In this document: piece after piece, positions 27,273 through 34,824 of the stretch
Layout of the letters: every line of letters starts with the position of its first letter
Position numbering within the stretch: the first letter of the stretch is position 1
NCBI GenBank assembly: GCA_044227095.1
Contig: JBGAFV010000001.1
Span: forward strand, 186,001-250,000
Direction of reading: 5' to 3'
Source: JACMLD01 sp044227095
GTDB lineage: Bacteria > Bacteroidota > Bacteroidia > Chitinophagales > Chitinophagaceae
DNA: 64,000 nucleotides
Program-made: the position numbers and the translations under genes
The notes under the pieces: model-generated
The model's database searches: none
The model's input: the letters and a program-made list of their open reading frames with translations, nothing else
Told to the model about the DNA's origin: nothing

Positions 27273-28499
27273 ATGAACACAAGATCAATTTCAATTAGCG
27301 ATTACACCTACACACTACCAGAAGAAAAAGTTGCACGGTATCCATTGCAAGAAAGAGACGCATCAAAATTACTGGTATACAACAATGGAAATATTGCTGA
27401 AGACATTTACAGGAATATTGCTTCCTACCTGCCCGAAAATTGTTTACTAGTTTTTAATAATACCCGTGTAATAGAAGCAAGGTTATTGTTTCAAAAACCC
27501 AGTGGTGGCATTATAGAAATTTTTTGTCTTGAACCCGGAGACATGTATGCAGATGTAACAACAGGTATGCTGCAACAGGGAAAAGTACAATGGAAATGTT
27601 TAATTGGCGGCGCCAGCAAATGGAAATCCGGACAGGTCTTGCAAAAAAACATTCAATATAACAATAAAAACATTTTACTTGAGGCAAGGTATATTGAAAA
27701 GCAAACGGATTGTTTTGTTATAGAACTGCAATGGACACCGGCGCATTTATCTTTTGCAGAAATATTGCATGCGGCAGGTATTATACCGCTTCCCCCTTAT
27801 ATAAAACGCAATGCAGAAACAACAGATAAAGAAAGATACCAGACTGTTTATGCTGAGCATGATGGTTCTGTAGCTGCCCCTACTGCGGGGTTGCATTTTA
27901 CACCTGCCATATTCGAAAAACTATTGCAGAAAAATATCCAGCATTCTTTTGTTACACTGCATGTTGGTGCAGGTACTTTTAAACCTGTAAAAAGTGAAAC
28001 AATGGAAGGACATGAAATGCATGCAGAATTTATTGACGTTACAAAAGAAAACATTGAACAGTTATTACAATTCAGCAATAATACCATTGCAGTTGGTACA
28101 ACTTCTGCAAGAACATTGGAAAGCCTTTACTGGATGGGTGTAAAAACAATTGTTGATGCAGATATTGCTGAAGATAATTTACAACTTACACAATGGGAAG
28201 TATATGACAAATTGCAGCAACTTCATTTTACAGCAAAAGAAGCATTAGAAAGCCTGCTGCGCTGGATGGATAGAAAAAGCCTGCAACGCATCTATAGCAA
28301 AACGCAAATACTTATTGCACCTGGCTATGCTTTCAAAATAATTAAGGGGCTTGTTACCAATTTTCATCAACCAAATTCTACTTTATTACTATTGGTAGCA
28401 GCATTAACAGGCAATAACTGGAAAAACATATATGCCTATGCGTTAGAGAATGATTTCAGGTTCCTGAGTTATGGAGACGGGTGTTTAATTATTAATTAA
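27273..28499 (+). CDS. queA: tRNA preQ1(34) S-adenosylmethionine ribosyltransferase-isomerase QueA
   Basis: Cytoplasmic enzyme (408 aa) that transfers the ribosyl part of SAM to preQ1 at tRNA position 34, making epoxyqueuosine. Hallmarks are FNNTRVIEARL at about residues 60-70, IPLPPYIKR near 170, YQTVYAEHDGSVAAPTAGLHFT near 190, THLHVGAGTFKPV-like VTLHVGAGTFKPV, and the C-terminal NFHQPNSTLLLLVAALTG. It is longer than the 350-aa E. coli protein, as is common in Bacteroidota. It stands alone on the plus strand; no other queuosine genes are nearby. Confidence 0.95.
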   Translation: MNTRSISISDYTYTLPEEKVARYPLQERDASKLLVYNNGNIAEDIYRNIASYLPENCLLVFNNTRVIEARLLFQKPSGGIIEIFCLEPGDMYADVTTGMLQQGKVQWKCLIGGASKWKSGQVLQKNIQYNNKNILLEARYIEKQTDCFVIELQWTPAHLSFAEILHAAGIIPLPPYIKRNAETTDKERYQTVYAEHDGSVAAPTAGLHFTPAIFEKLLQKNIQHSFVTLHVGAGTFKPVKSETMEGHEMHAEFIDVTKENIEQLLQFSNNTIAVGTTSARTLESLYWMGVKTIVDADIAEDNLQLTQWEVYDKLQQLHFTAKEALESLLRWMDRKSLQRIYSKTQILIAPGYAFKIIKGLVTNFHQPNSTLLLLVAALTGNNWKNIYAYALENDFRFLSYGDGCLIIN

Positions 28500-28530
28500 G
28501 CATACTATTCTTTTAGGTTCTGGTTTTCAT

Positions 28531-28691
28531 GTTCCGTAGTAACATTTTATAGGTAGAAAAATAATCAATAGTTGGTTGCGTGCCGTAGGTACGCCTTGTG
28601 CTAACGGTTACGCAAAAGCACAAATCGTTCCTATGGAACGAAATTTCTTGTTTGAATTTCCTTCTACCCACAAAACACACCTACGGTGTGT
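28531..28691. repeat. Four CCTACGG/CCGTAGG-centred mini-hairpins
   Basis: Between convergent queA and the histidine kinase gene lie GTTCCGTAGTAAC (28531-28543), GCGTGCCGTAGGTACGCC (28578-28595), CGTTCCTATGGAACG (28626-28640) and ACACACCTACGGTGTGT (28675-28691). The centres are related while the arms differ. AGGTAGAAA (28551) and TTTCCTTCTACC (28657) are inversely related, so the whole may be one folded element. An apparent reading frame across it is not credible as a gene. Confidence 0.6.
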
Positions 28692-28728
28692 TGCAAGCTC
28701 TTTACTTCAAAAAATAAATTTCGAATTA

Positions 28729-30090
28729 CTAATTATTCGCAGAAGGCCCCTGATCCACAGCCAGCGGCATATCAATAATAAATGTGGTGCCTTTGCCTGT
28801 AGCGCTTTCAACTTTTATTTTTCCACCGTGGGCATCTATCATTGTTTTTACATAACTAAGGCCAAGGCCAAAACCTTTTACATTGTGTACATTACCGGTA
28901 TGGGCCCTGTAAAATTTTTCGAAGATGCGTTTTTGGGTTTCTTTGTTCATGCCTATACCATTGTCTTCTACCCGCACCTGTATGTATTTGCCAATGTTGA
29001 TGGTGCTTATTTTAAGTATAAGATTGTCTTTTGAATATTTTACAGCATTATCAACCAGGTTAGAAATAAGGTTGGTAAAATGCACTTCATCGCCTTCTAT
29101 TAAATCTGCTGCGGCATTAAGTTGTAAAACAGTCCTGCCGCTTTTATCTTCCAATTGCAGGTGAAAATTTTCAAGTACATTATCAATTACATCATGCACA
29201 TGAATAGGAACTTTATTCAATTGTATTTCCTGGCGTTCCATTAAAGATGCCTGCAGAATAGTTTCTACCTGCTTGTTCATCCTTTTATTTTCTTCTTTTA
29301 TTATACTGCTGAAATAACCCATCTTCTCCCTGTCCTGCAATACTTTTTCATTTCGCATGGCATCTACTGCCAGCGAAATGGTGGCCAGCGGCGTTTTAAA
29401 TTCATGCGTCATGTTATTAATGAAATCATTTTTTATCTCACTGGTCTTTTTCTGTCGCAGCAATGCACTAACAGTAACATAAAAAGCAGAGCAAATTATA
29501 AGTGTAAAAAGTATAGCGCCAATCATCAGCCAGCGCAATTGCCTGAAGATATTGTTCTTTACATTGGGTATTACAAGTATCATTAGTTCTTCCGGCATAA
29601 GGCTTTCATAATCGCTGCCGCTGGGAACCTGCAATGCGTAAATAAACTTTCTATTATTAACAGTGTCTTCTATTACTTTTAAAAGATTGGCAGATTTTAA
29701 TTCGTATGGATTGAGACCAATGGTAGAAGAAATACCAAATTCAAATTTTACATCTTTAATACCATTGGCATCAAAAGCTTTTTTTAAACGTTCCTCAATT
29801 TCAAAACTTGAATAATTTTTTGCAATAGTAGAAGGCTTTAGCAATTCGTTTATGAGTTGATCGCTTGGCATCATAAACCCCGGCCTGAATTTGGGATTTT
29901 TAAGGCTGGGCAATGTCCCTTTTTGTTCCATCAAATCTGTACCTACCATGTACATAGACTTGCTGACCTTATCGCTCAATTGCTCTTCTTTTATAATCAG
30001 CATATTCTTTATCCACGACATCTGTATGGCAATAATTCCAAGAAGCGATGCGGTAATCAGTAAAATAATAACAGGTAGAATTCTCTTCAT
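28729..30090 (-). CDS. Sensor histidine kinase (orphan)
   Basis: A 453-residue membrane kinase. There are two spans (residues about 4-24 and 188-212) flanking a roughly 160-residue periplasmic sensor region, then a HisKA domain with MTHEFKTPLA (phospho-acceptor His229) and a HATPase_c domain with the N-box NLVDNAVKYS, DNGIGM and the G2-box GFGLGLSYVKT. No HAMP domain is apparent. It closely resembles the kinase at 49495-50778 in the catalytic half (both carry VHNVKGFGLGL), while the sensor regions differ. No response regulator gene adjoins it, so its partner is elsewhere or shared. It converges with queA. Confidence 0.9.
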   Translation of the reverse strand: MKRILPVIILLITASLLGIIAIQMSWIKNMLIIKEEQLSDKVSKSMYMVGTDLMEQKGTLPSLKNPKFRPGFMMPSDQLINELLKPSTIAKNYSSFEIEERLKKAFDANGIKDVKFEFGISSTIGLNPYELKSANLLKVIEDTVNNRKFIYALQVPSGSDYESLMPEELMILVIPNVKNNIFRQLRWLMIGAILFTLIICSAFYVTVSALLRQKKTSEIKNDFINNMTHEFKTPLATISLAVDAMRNEKVLQDREKMGYFSSIIKEENKRMNKQVETILQASLMERQEIQLNKVPIHVHDVIDNVLENFHLQLEDKSGRTVLQLNAAADLIEGDEVHFTNLISNLVDNAVKYSKDNLILKISTINIGKYIQVRVEDNGIGMNKETQKRIFEKFYRAHTGNVHNVKGFGLGLSYVKTMIDAHGGKIKVESATGKGTTFIIDMPLAVDQGPSANN

Positions 30091-30240
30091 TATTACAAAA
30101 ATAGTGGAGCCAGGCCGCTTTTGCGGAAAACCTCTGCTTTAACTCCTTGTTTTAACTAAGGTTTTGCACAGAAACCAGGACAAAAAGCCATCCCGCAATA
30201 AAGATTTTTATTTGCCAATATAATAAGTAATTTACAATTA

Positions 30241-30792
30241 ATGACGGAGCCCGGACCAGGCATATTATTAATAGCAGATCCTTTTCTAAAAGATCCGAAT
30301 TTTAAACGGACTGTGGTTTTTTTATGCGAACACCAGGACGATGGCAGTTTTGGTTTTGTACTTAACCGTATATACGATTACACCTTAAATGAACTGGTGA
30401 ACAATGCCGAGGATCTTATGATTCCTGTATACTATGGTGGCCCCGTGCAAATGGATACCATTCACTTCCTTCACCAGTACCCTGCAGAAATTCCGGGTGG
30501 CACAGAAATTATGAAAGGTGTTTTTTGGGGCGGAGATTTTGATGCGGCTTTGCAATTGCTGCGCAACGGCGAAGCAGATGAAAACAAAATACGTTTTTAT
30601 ATTGGCTACAGCGGATGGGGAGAAGGCCAGCTATCTGATGAGTTAAAAGAAAAATCATGGTTGATGGCGGAAGCCACCCGTAAAATAGTTTTTAACCAGG
30701 AAACTGCCGAAACATGGAAAGATTCTATTCGCCTGCTCGGCGGCGATTATGAAATGCTGATAAATTTTCCAATTGATCCTCAGTTGAATTAG
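30241..30792 (+). CDS. YqgE/AlgH family protein
   Basis: A 183-residue soluble protein of the UPF0301/DUF179 (YqgE/AlgH) family. Characteristic features are LLIADPFLKDPNFKRTVVFLCEH at residues 8-30, GSFGFVLNR (about 34-42), YYGGPVQMDTIHFLH (about 63-77) and the C-terminal YSGWGEGQLSDELKEKSWL. The molecular function of the family is not established; Pseudomonas AlgH was named for an effect on alginate expression. It is divergent from the histidine kinase gene across 150 bp and probably monocistronic. Confidence 0.92.
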   Translation: MTEPGPGILLIADPFLKDPNFKRTVVFLCEHQDDGSFGFVLNRIYDYTLNELVNNAEDLMIPVYYGGPVQMDTIHFLHQYPAEIPGGTEIMKGVFWGGDFDAALQLLRNGEADENKIRFYIGYSGWGEGQLSDELKEKSWLMAEATRKIVFNQETAETWKDSIRLLGGDYEMLINFPIDPQLN

Positions 30793-30794
30793 TC

Positions 30795-30862
30795 TACCTC
30801 ACCCCCGTCCCCTCTCCAACTTCGTTATAGAGGGGGTGCCTCCCGGTAAGAAACTTTATTAG
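30795..30862 (+). repeat. C-rich hairpin element (TACCTCACCCCC type)
   Basis: Starts TACCTCACCCCCG, continues with CCCCTCTCC, a loop, AGAGGGGGTGCC, CCCGGTA and ACTTTATTA. It matches the copies at 62105, 62322 (inverted) and 63891 in the order of these segments. Confidence 0.7.
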
Positions 30863-30900
30863 CACAAACTTTCTTTAAGATTATTGACGTTTGTTTTTAT

Positions 30901-30960
30901 TATACCAGCATTGGTTCTTTGGGCAGCATCGTTGCGTCGCAATCACTTCATCTTTTGTAT
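30901..30960 (-). repeat. GTGCGACGCAAC dispersed element
   Basis: Contains CATCGTTGCGTCGCAA (30928-30943), followed by TCACTTCATCTTTTGTAT in place of the usual CACTTGTACTG. Confidence 0.6.
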
Positions 30961-31154
30961 AGACAGGATCAGCAAACATCTTCGATTATATTTTGAACGT
31001 TGATTTTTATGATTATTATAATTGCAATGATTTTGAAAAATAATCGCAGGCCTGGTGCGTGTCCTTACGAACCGGAATAATTAATTTTTTTATCCTATTA
31101 ATCATACTTCATCATAACAATGATAAAAATCTGTGTTCTACTAAATTAATCCCA

Positions 31155-31182
31155 ATAAAAAACCCCGCCGAAGCGGGGTTAA
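31155..31182 (-). terminator. Rho-independent terminator of atpDC
   Basis: On the minus strand AACCCCGC, loop TTCG, GCGGGGTT, then a T-run. The tetraloop and perfect 8-bp stem make this a strong terminator, 80 bp after the atpC stop. Confidence 0.92.
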
Positions 31183-31262
31183 TAATTTTTCAAATATAAT
31201 GGATTAGTAAGTAAGAGGGTAAATCCGATTGTATAAGAATATTTTAAACGGAGTTATGTTTA

Positions 31263-31535
31263 TTACTGTACAGTTGCTTCATTAGAAGTAGCACCTTCTA
31301 CCAATACAGTTACTTTGTTGTTCAGCACTTCTACAAATCCACTTTGAATGGTAAAGATTGAAACATTTTTCATGCTTTTATCTTTCAGCACTTTCAGGCT
31401 GCCGGCTTTTAATGCACTTACAAGCGGCGCATGTTTGTCAAGCACTTCAAAACTTCCGCCAATGCCCGGCAGTTGTACACCGTATACAGTGTCGCTGAAT
31501 AATTTTTTAACCGGAGTCAAAATCTCTAATTCCAT
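31263..31535 (-). CDS. atpC: F1 ATP synthase epsilon subunit AtpC
   Basis: A 90-residue subunit of the F1 central stalk that couples rotation and can inhibit ATP hydrolysis. The fold landmarks MELEILTPVKKLFSDTVYGVQLPGIGGSFEVLDKHAPLVSALKAG and FTIQSGFVEVLNNKVTVLVEGA are those of the N-terminal beta-sandwich. It stops before the C-terminal two-helix domain, so it is a short epsilon as is usual in Bacteroidota. The start is ATG 31535; the open frame upstream to 31664 reads through repeat DNA and is not family-like. It lies 231 bp after atpD, an unusually wide gap for this gene pair. Confidence 0.93.
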   Translation of the reverse strand: MELEILTPVKKLFSDTVYGVQLPGIGGSFEVLDKHAPLVSALKAGSLKVLKDKSMKNVSIFTIQSGFVEVLNNKVTVLVEGATSNEATVQ

Positions 31536-31538
31536 AAA

Positions 31539-31567
31539 GGCCCCCTTAATCCCCCGGTGGGGGGAAA
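31539..31567. repeat. G/C-tract hairpin just upstream of atpC
   Basis: On the plus strand AAGGCCCCC, TTAAT, then CCCCCGGTGGGGG. On the coding strand the G-run lies 5-9 bases before the atpC ATG and could serve as, or block, its ribosome site. It is related to the module at 31741-31766. Confidence 0.55.
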
Positions 31568-31630
31568 TTGGCAACAGCAAAAGCAAATGATAATTGCTTC
31601 TGTTGTTAGTTAAAAATGTTGATAAAAGAA

Positions 31631-31680
31631 CTATTGTATAAGTGTGCGACGCAACGATGTTCAATTGAAAACAAAAGCCG
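31631..31680 (+). repeat. GTGCGACGCAAC dispersed element between atpD and atpC
   Basis: GTGTGCGACGCAACGATG at 31643-31660, followed by TTCAATTGAA and AGCCGGGT, the same segment order (reverse complemented) as the copies at 15361 and 49070. Confidence 0.65.
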
Positions 31681-31740
31681 GGTCCACAAAAAATTGAAAT
31701 CTAATAATAAAACCTGCCGGTAATAATAATGCAACTTGCC

Positions 31741-31766
31741 CAAAGCCCCCCTTTAGGGGCCGGGGG
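31741..31766. repeat. G/C-tract hairpin just after atpD
   Basis: CCCCCCTTTAGGGG followed by CCGGGGGTTA, ending at the base before the atpD stop codon. It is a common class of C/G-tract repeat, also seen at 31539. Confidence 0.55.
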
Positions 31767-33263
31767 TTACTTCGCCTGCGCCTGCAATTTCTTACCTTTC
31801 TCTATTGCGTCTTCAATTGTACCAACCAGGTTAAATGCTGCTTCAGGATATTCATCCACTTCTCCGTCCATAATCATATTGAAACCACGGATGGTATCTT
31901 CTATGCTTACAAACACTCCTTTAAGACCAGTAAACTGTTCTGCCACGTGGAATGGTTGCGACAAGAAACGTTGTACACGGCGTGCACGCGACACCGTTAG
32001 TTTATCTTCATCGCTCAACTCATCCATACCAAGAATGGCGATGATATCCTGCAATTCTTTATAACGCTGTAAAATTAATTTTACACGGTTAGCTGTGTTG
32101 TAATGTGCATCGCCAACAATCATTGGAGTAAGAATACGTGAAGTAGAATCCAAAGGATCCACCGCAGGATAGATACCCAAATCCGCAATCTTACGACTTA
32201 ATACTGTAGTAGCATCAAGGTGAGCGAAAGTAGTAGCAGGTGCCGGATCGGTCAAGTCATCTGCAGGTACATATACCGCCTGTACAGAAGTAATAGAACC
32301 ATTGCGTGTTGAAGTGATGCGTTCCTGCATCAATCCCATTTCTGTAGCAAGTGTTGGCTGGTAACCTACCGCACTTGGCATACGGCCAAGCAAGGCAGAT
32401 ACTTCAGAACCTGCTTGTGTGAAACGGAAGATATTATCTACGAAAAACAAAATGTCTTTACCTTTTCCCTGTCCGTCACCATCGCGGAAATATTCTGCAA
32501 TGGTTAAACCGCTCAAAGCCACACGTGCACGTGCACCAGGAGGTTCGTTCATTTGTCCGAAAACGAAAGTTGCTTTGGAATCTTTCAATCCGTTCATGTC
32601 CACTTTTTCCAAATCCCATCCACCTTCTTCCATACTGTGTTTAAATCCGTCGCCGTATTTCATAATGCCGGCTTCAATCATTTCACGCATAAGGTCATTT
32701 CCTTCACGTGTACGCTCGCCCACACCTGCAAATACAGAAAGACCACCATGGCCTTTGGCGATATTATTAATTAACTCCTGTATCAATACTGTTTTACCTA
32801 CACCCGCACCGCCAAACAAACCAATTTTACCACCTTTTGCATAAGGCTCAATCAGGTCAATAACTTTAATACCTGTAAATAATATCTCGCTGGCTGTACT
32901 CAGGTTTTCAAATAATGGCGGCTTATTGTGAATAGGACGTCCGTTGGCTTTGCTCAACTGCGGCAAACCGTCAATAGCATCACCGGTTACATTAAACAGG
33001 CGTCCATTGATATCCGGCCCCACTGGCATTGCAATCGCTTTACCGGTATCTGTCACTTTAGTACCACGAACCAATCCTTCAGTACCATCCATTGCAATGG
33101 TGCGTACACTGTCTTCGCCCAGGTGCTGCTGTACTTCAAGTACCAGCGTTTCACCACTTTCGCGTTTTAATTCAAGTGCATTGTATATTTCCGGTAACTG
33201 ACCGTCGAACTGAACGTCTACAACGGCGCCAATAATTTGTTTGATTTTACCTGTATTAGCCAT
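31767..33263 (-). CDS. atpD: F1 ATP synthase beta subunit AtpD
   Basis: Catalytic beta subunit of F1 (498 aa). Walker A GGAGVGKT is at about residues 153-160, the catalytic-Glu segment GVGERTREGNDL follows, Walker B is DILFFVDNIFRFTQAGSEVSALLGRMPSAVGYQPTLA, and the DELSEED-type loop is DELSDEDKLTVSRARRVQRFLSQPF. It works with the alpha, gamma, delta and membrane subunits, which must be encoded elsewhere, since only atpD and atpC are here; separation of atpDC from the rest is normal in Bacteroidota. A good promoter lies at 33303-33335. Confidence 0.98.
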   Translation of the reverse strand: MANTGKIKQIIGAVVDVQFDGQLPEIYNALELKRESGETLVLEVQQHLGEDSVRTIAMDGTEGLVRGTKVTDTGKAIAMPVGPDINGRLFNVTGDAIDGLPQLSKANGRPIHNKPPLFENLSTASEILFTGIKVIDLIEPYAKGGKIGLFGGAGVGKTVLIQELINNIAKGHGGLSVFAGVGERTREGNDLMREMIEAGIMKYGDGFKHSMEEGGWDLEKVDMNGLKDSKATFVFGQMNEPPGARARVALSGLTIAEYFRDGDGQGKGKDILFFVDNIFRFTQAGSEVSALLGRMPSAVGYQPTLATEMGLMQERITSTRNGSITSVQAVYVPADDLTDPAPATTFAHLDATTVLSRKIADLGIYPAVDPLDSTSRILTPMIVGDAHYNTANRVKLILQRYKELQDIIAILGMDELSDEDKLTVSRARRVQRFLSQPFHVAEQFTGLKGVFVSIEDTIRGFNMIMDGEVDEYPEAAFNLVGTIEDAIEKGKKLQAQAK

Positions 33264-33302
33264 AAAGAGAGCGTATTATAACAGCGGTTTAAAAATTTGC
33301 GG

Positions 33303-33335
33303 CAAAGGTAAGGGTTGGCACATTAATTCGGCCAA
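33303..33335 (-). promoter_or_regulatory. Predicted atpD promoter
   Basis: On the minus strand TTG at 33335-33333 is followed, 22 bp later, by TACCTTTG (33310-33303), an exact match to the TAnnTTTG -7 element of Bacteroidota. Transcription would start about 30 bp before the atpD ATG. Confidence 0.65.
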
Positions 33336-33756
33336 CGGAAAAGGAAAAAAACGTGGATTTTGAGGGATTTGAAAGATTTAGGGGATGATGAGCTTAAAAT
33401 CAATGTATAGCCTGGCTTTTGGAACATGGTTGTAGCGATAATGGCGACGCTCCGTTCAACATTTATAGCTTTGGGCAACAACAGGTATCCTGTGCAGCAT
33501 GCATTTTTAAGGGCCATAGTTCTAAAAACTTAAAGCCGAGAATCTTCAGCTGCAAAACCCGGCTTCCTTCAGTAATTATAAGATTGCCCAATACTGCCCA
33601 TCCTTGTAATCCTTCAAAATCACTGTCCAGGCAATTTTACCACAAGAGGGAAAAAGAGGTTTTCACTGGGTAAAGATGAGTTCCTGAATTTCAGGTGTTT
33701 TATATTTATGAAGCCTTTTATTTTTACATCCTGTTAATCCAAATAACCCACCCAAA
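33336..33756. other. Gene-free region between atpD promoter and the small-protein trio
   Basis: About 420 bp with no credible gene on either strand: the open frames present have no leader, family motif or start context. The inverted repeat CCTGAATTTCAGG at 33683-33695 could end transcripts, and a TCCTGTTAATCC word lies near 33729. Otherwise I see nothing. Confidence 0.5.
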
Positions 33757-34098
33757 TCAGCGTCCTTTTTTTATAAAAGCATTGTACGCAATCTTAAGCA
33801 AAGTAAACACACCAGCCTGTTTGGCTGCGGTAACCAGTTTAGAAGTATTGCCCCCTGTTTTCTTTAAAACAGAATTATTAATAAAATTTCTGCCGGCATT
33901 TAAAACAGACCCGGTTATTTTTCCGGAAAGTACAGTTGGTACAACAGCATCTACCCCGGCATAAAACAATTCTCCGGGTAATTTTTGAACCTGTTGCCGC
34001 AGTTCTGTTTCCTGTTGTTTAATTACCTGTTTCAGCCGGCGTTGTTCCTGCTGAAGGGTTTCTTTGGTATATATAACCGAATCAGGCTTCATCATCAT
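33757..34098 (-). CDS. Small protein downstream of holin-like gene, unknown function
   Basis: A 113-residue protein with a charged helical N-terminal half (KETLQQEQRRLKQVIKQQETELRQQV, likely coiled coil) and a glycine/alanine-containing second half (VVPTVLSGKITGSVLNAGRNFINNSVLKK). There is no clear membrane span. The start is set at ATG 34098, the first of three closely spaced in-frame ATGs; it overlaps the end of the holin-like gene by 17 bp. Function unknown. Position with YtxH- and holin-like genes suggests an envelope or stress-related role (inference). Confidence 0.65.
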   Translation of the reverse strand: MMMKPDSVIYTKETLQQEQRRLKQVIKQQETELRQQVQKLPGELFYAGVDAVVPTVLSGKITGSVLNAGRNFINNSVLKKTGGNTSKLVTAAKQAGVFTLLKIAYNAFIKKGR

Positions 34099-34450
34099 CG
34101 TCGTTTGAATCAAATAAAATTTTTATTACCCGGCCAAATACATATTTGTCGAGGTATTTTTTGCGCAGGTATATTGTCAGTAGCAATAATAATATATAGA
34201 TCAGGGCCACAATTCCAAAACCGTAAAACTGGCTGTGAAATAATTCTGAAAAGAAATGTGCCGCCATAAGGCTAAGAAACAGCAGTATAAAAAAAGAGAA
34301 AATGCCAATTACCAAACCTGCAAACAACAGTGTTACTACACGAGACGACTTTTCTGCTGTTTGTAATTTTAGCAGCTTTATACGGTTGTTTACATAATTC
34401 TCCAGCAGTTCCTGGGTTTCTTCAAAATAACTTTGCTTTTCTGTTGGCAT
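34082..34450 (-). CDS. Phage holin superfamily-like membrane protein
   Basis: A 122-residue protein with a helical N-terminus (EETQELLENYVNNRIKLLKLQTAEK) and two hydrophobic spans at about residues 43-66 and 72-100, then a charged tail ending DSNDDDDEA. The pattern NRIKLLKLQTAEKSSRVVTLLFAGLVIG matches the chromosomal 'phage holin family' (Pfam Phage_holin_3_6 or YqjE-like) proteins. These are housekeeping membrane proteins of unknown role, not evidence of a prophage. It begins 9 bp after the YtxH-like gene. Confidence 0.78.
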   Translation of the reverse strand: MPTEKQSYFEETQELLENYVNNRIKLLKLQTAEKSSRVVTLLFAGLVIGIFSFFILLFLSLMAAHFFSELFHSQFYGFGIVALIYILLLLLTIYLRKKYLDKYVFGRVIKILFDSNDDDDEA

Positions 34451-34459
34451 ATATTTTTT

Positions 34460-34654
34460 TTAAACAGCAGTTTCTGTATCGTCTTCAAAACCGGCAGCAG
34501 CAGCGTCTTTTAAATCTGAAAGGGTTTTACCGGCTGCATCTTTTATATCGGCCAGTATTTTTTTACCACTTTCTGTGTTTAATAATAATGCAATGGCAGC
34601 GCCGGCCGCAGCTCCAACAATAACGCCTGCCAAAAATTTTGAACTATTGCCCAT
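34460..34654 (-). CDS. YtxH-like small membrane protein
   Basis: A 64-residue protein with one glycine/alanine-rich membrane span (KFLAGVIVGAAAGAAIALLL) followed by NTESGKKILADIKDAAGKTLSDL, the signature of YtxH-like (gas-vesicle/stress-type) proteins. First gene of a three-gene unit with the holin-like gene and the 113-aa protein gene. Its function is unknown; family members are often stress-induced. Confidence 0.82.
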   Translation of the reverse strand: MGNSSKFLAGVIVGAAAGAAIALLLNTESGKKILADIKDAAGKTLSDLKDAAAAGFEDDTETAV

Positions 34655-34824
34655 TGTTATTCCGTTTAATGTAATTGAATCGGTTAAATTTGTTTGATGC
34701 GGACGGCAAATAGCGTTCTCATCAAAGATTAGAGTGAAATTAATGCAACCACTAATTTACAAACAGGTTTTAAGAGTAACTATAAAATTTTACAATCCCC
34801 CAAAAACAATACGTTTAATACACA

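Larger units (their letters stand above)
30793..31262. other. Gene-free repeat-rich region before the atpC terminator
   Basis: No gene is supported. It contains a C-rich hairpin element (30795-30862), a GTGCGACGCAAC element (30901-30960), a stretch related to the TTAATCC/AATCTGTGTTC words also seen at 49180-49215, and the atpDC terminator (31155-31182). The rest is AT-rich with no recognisable signal. Confidence 0.6.

Noticed and set aside
28576..29034. A 152-codon + strand open frame running from the queA 3' gap into the kinase gene
   Set aside because: Its first part translates the mini-hairpin repeat and the rest is antisense to a clear histidine kinase.
30139..30156. TTAAC pair upstream of the orphan kinase as a further regulator box
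   Set aside because: Spacing is 13 bp rather than 10-11, only two copies are present, and flanking bases do not match the 49382/51682 arrays.
31536..31664. N-terminal extension of AtpC
   Set aside because: The extension reads through dispersed repeats; the epsilon fold begins at MELEILTP (31535).
33419..33673. An 84-codon open frame upstream of atpD
   Set aside because: Cys/Ser-rich random-looking translation with no start signal or relatives that I can recall.
34082..34450. Prophage remnant because of a holin-like protein
   Set aside because: The gene sits with YtxH-like and small-protein genes, with no phage structural, lysin or integrase gene. The family is a common chromosomal one.
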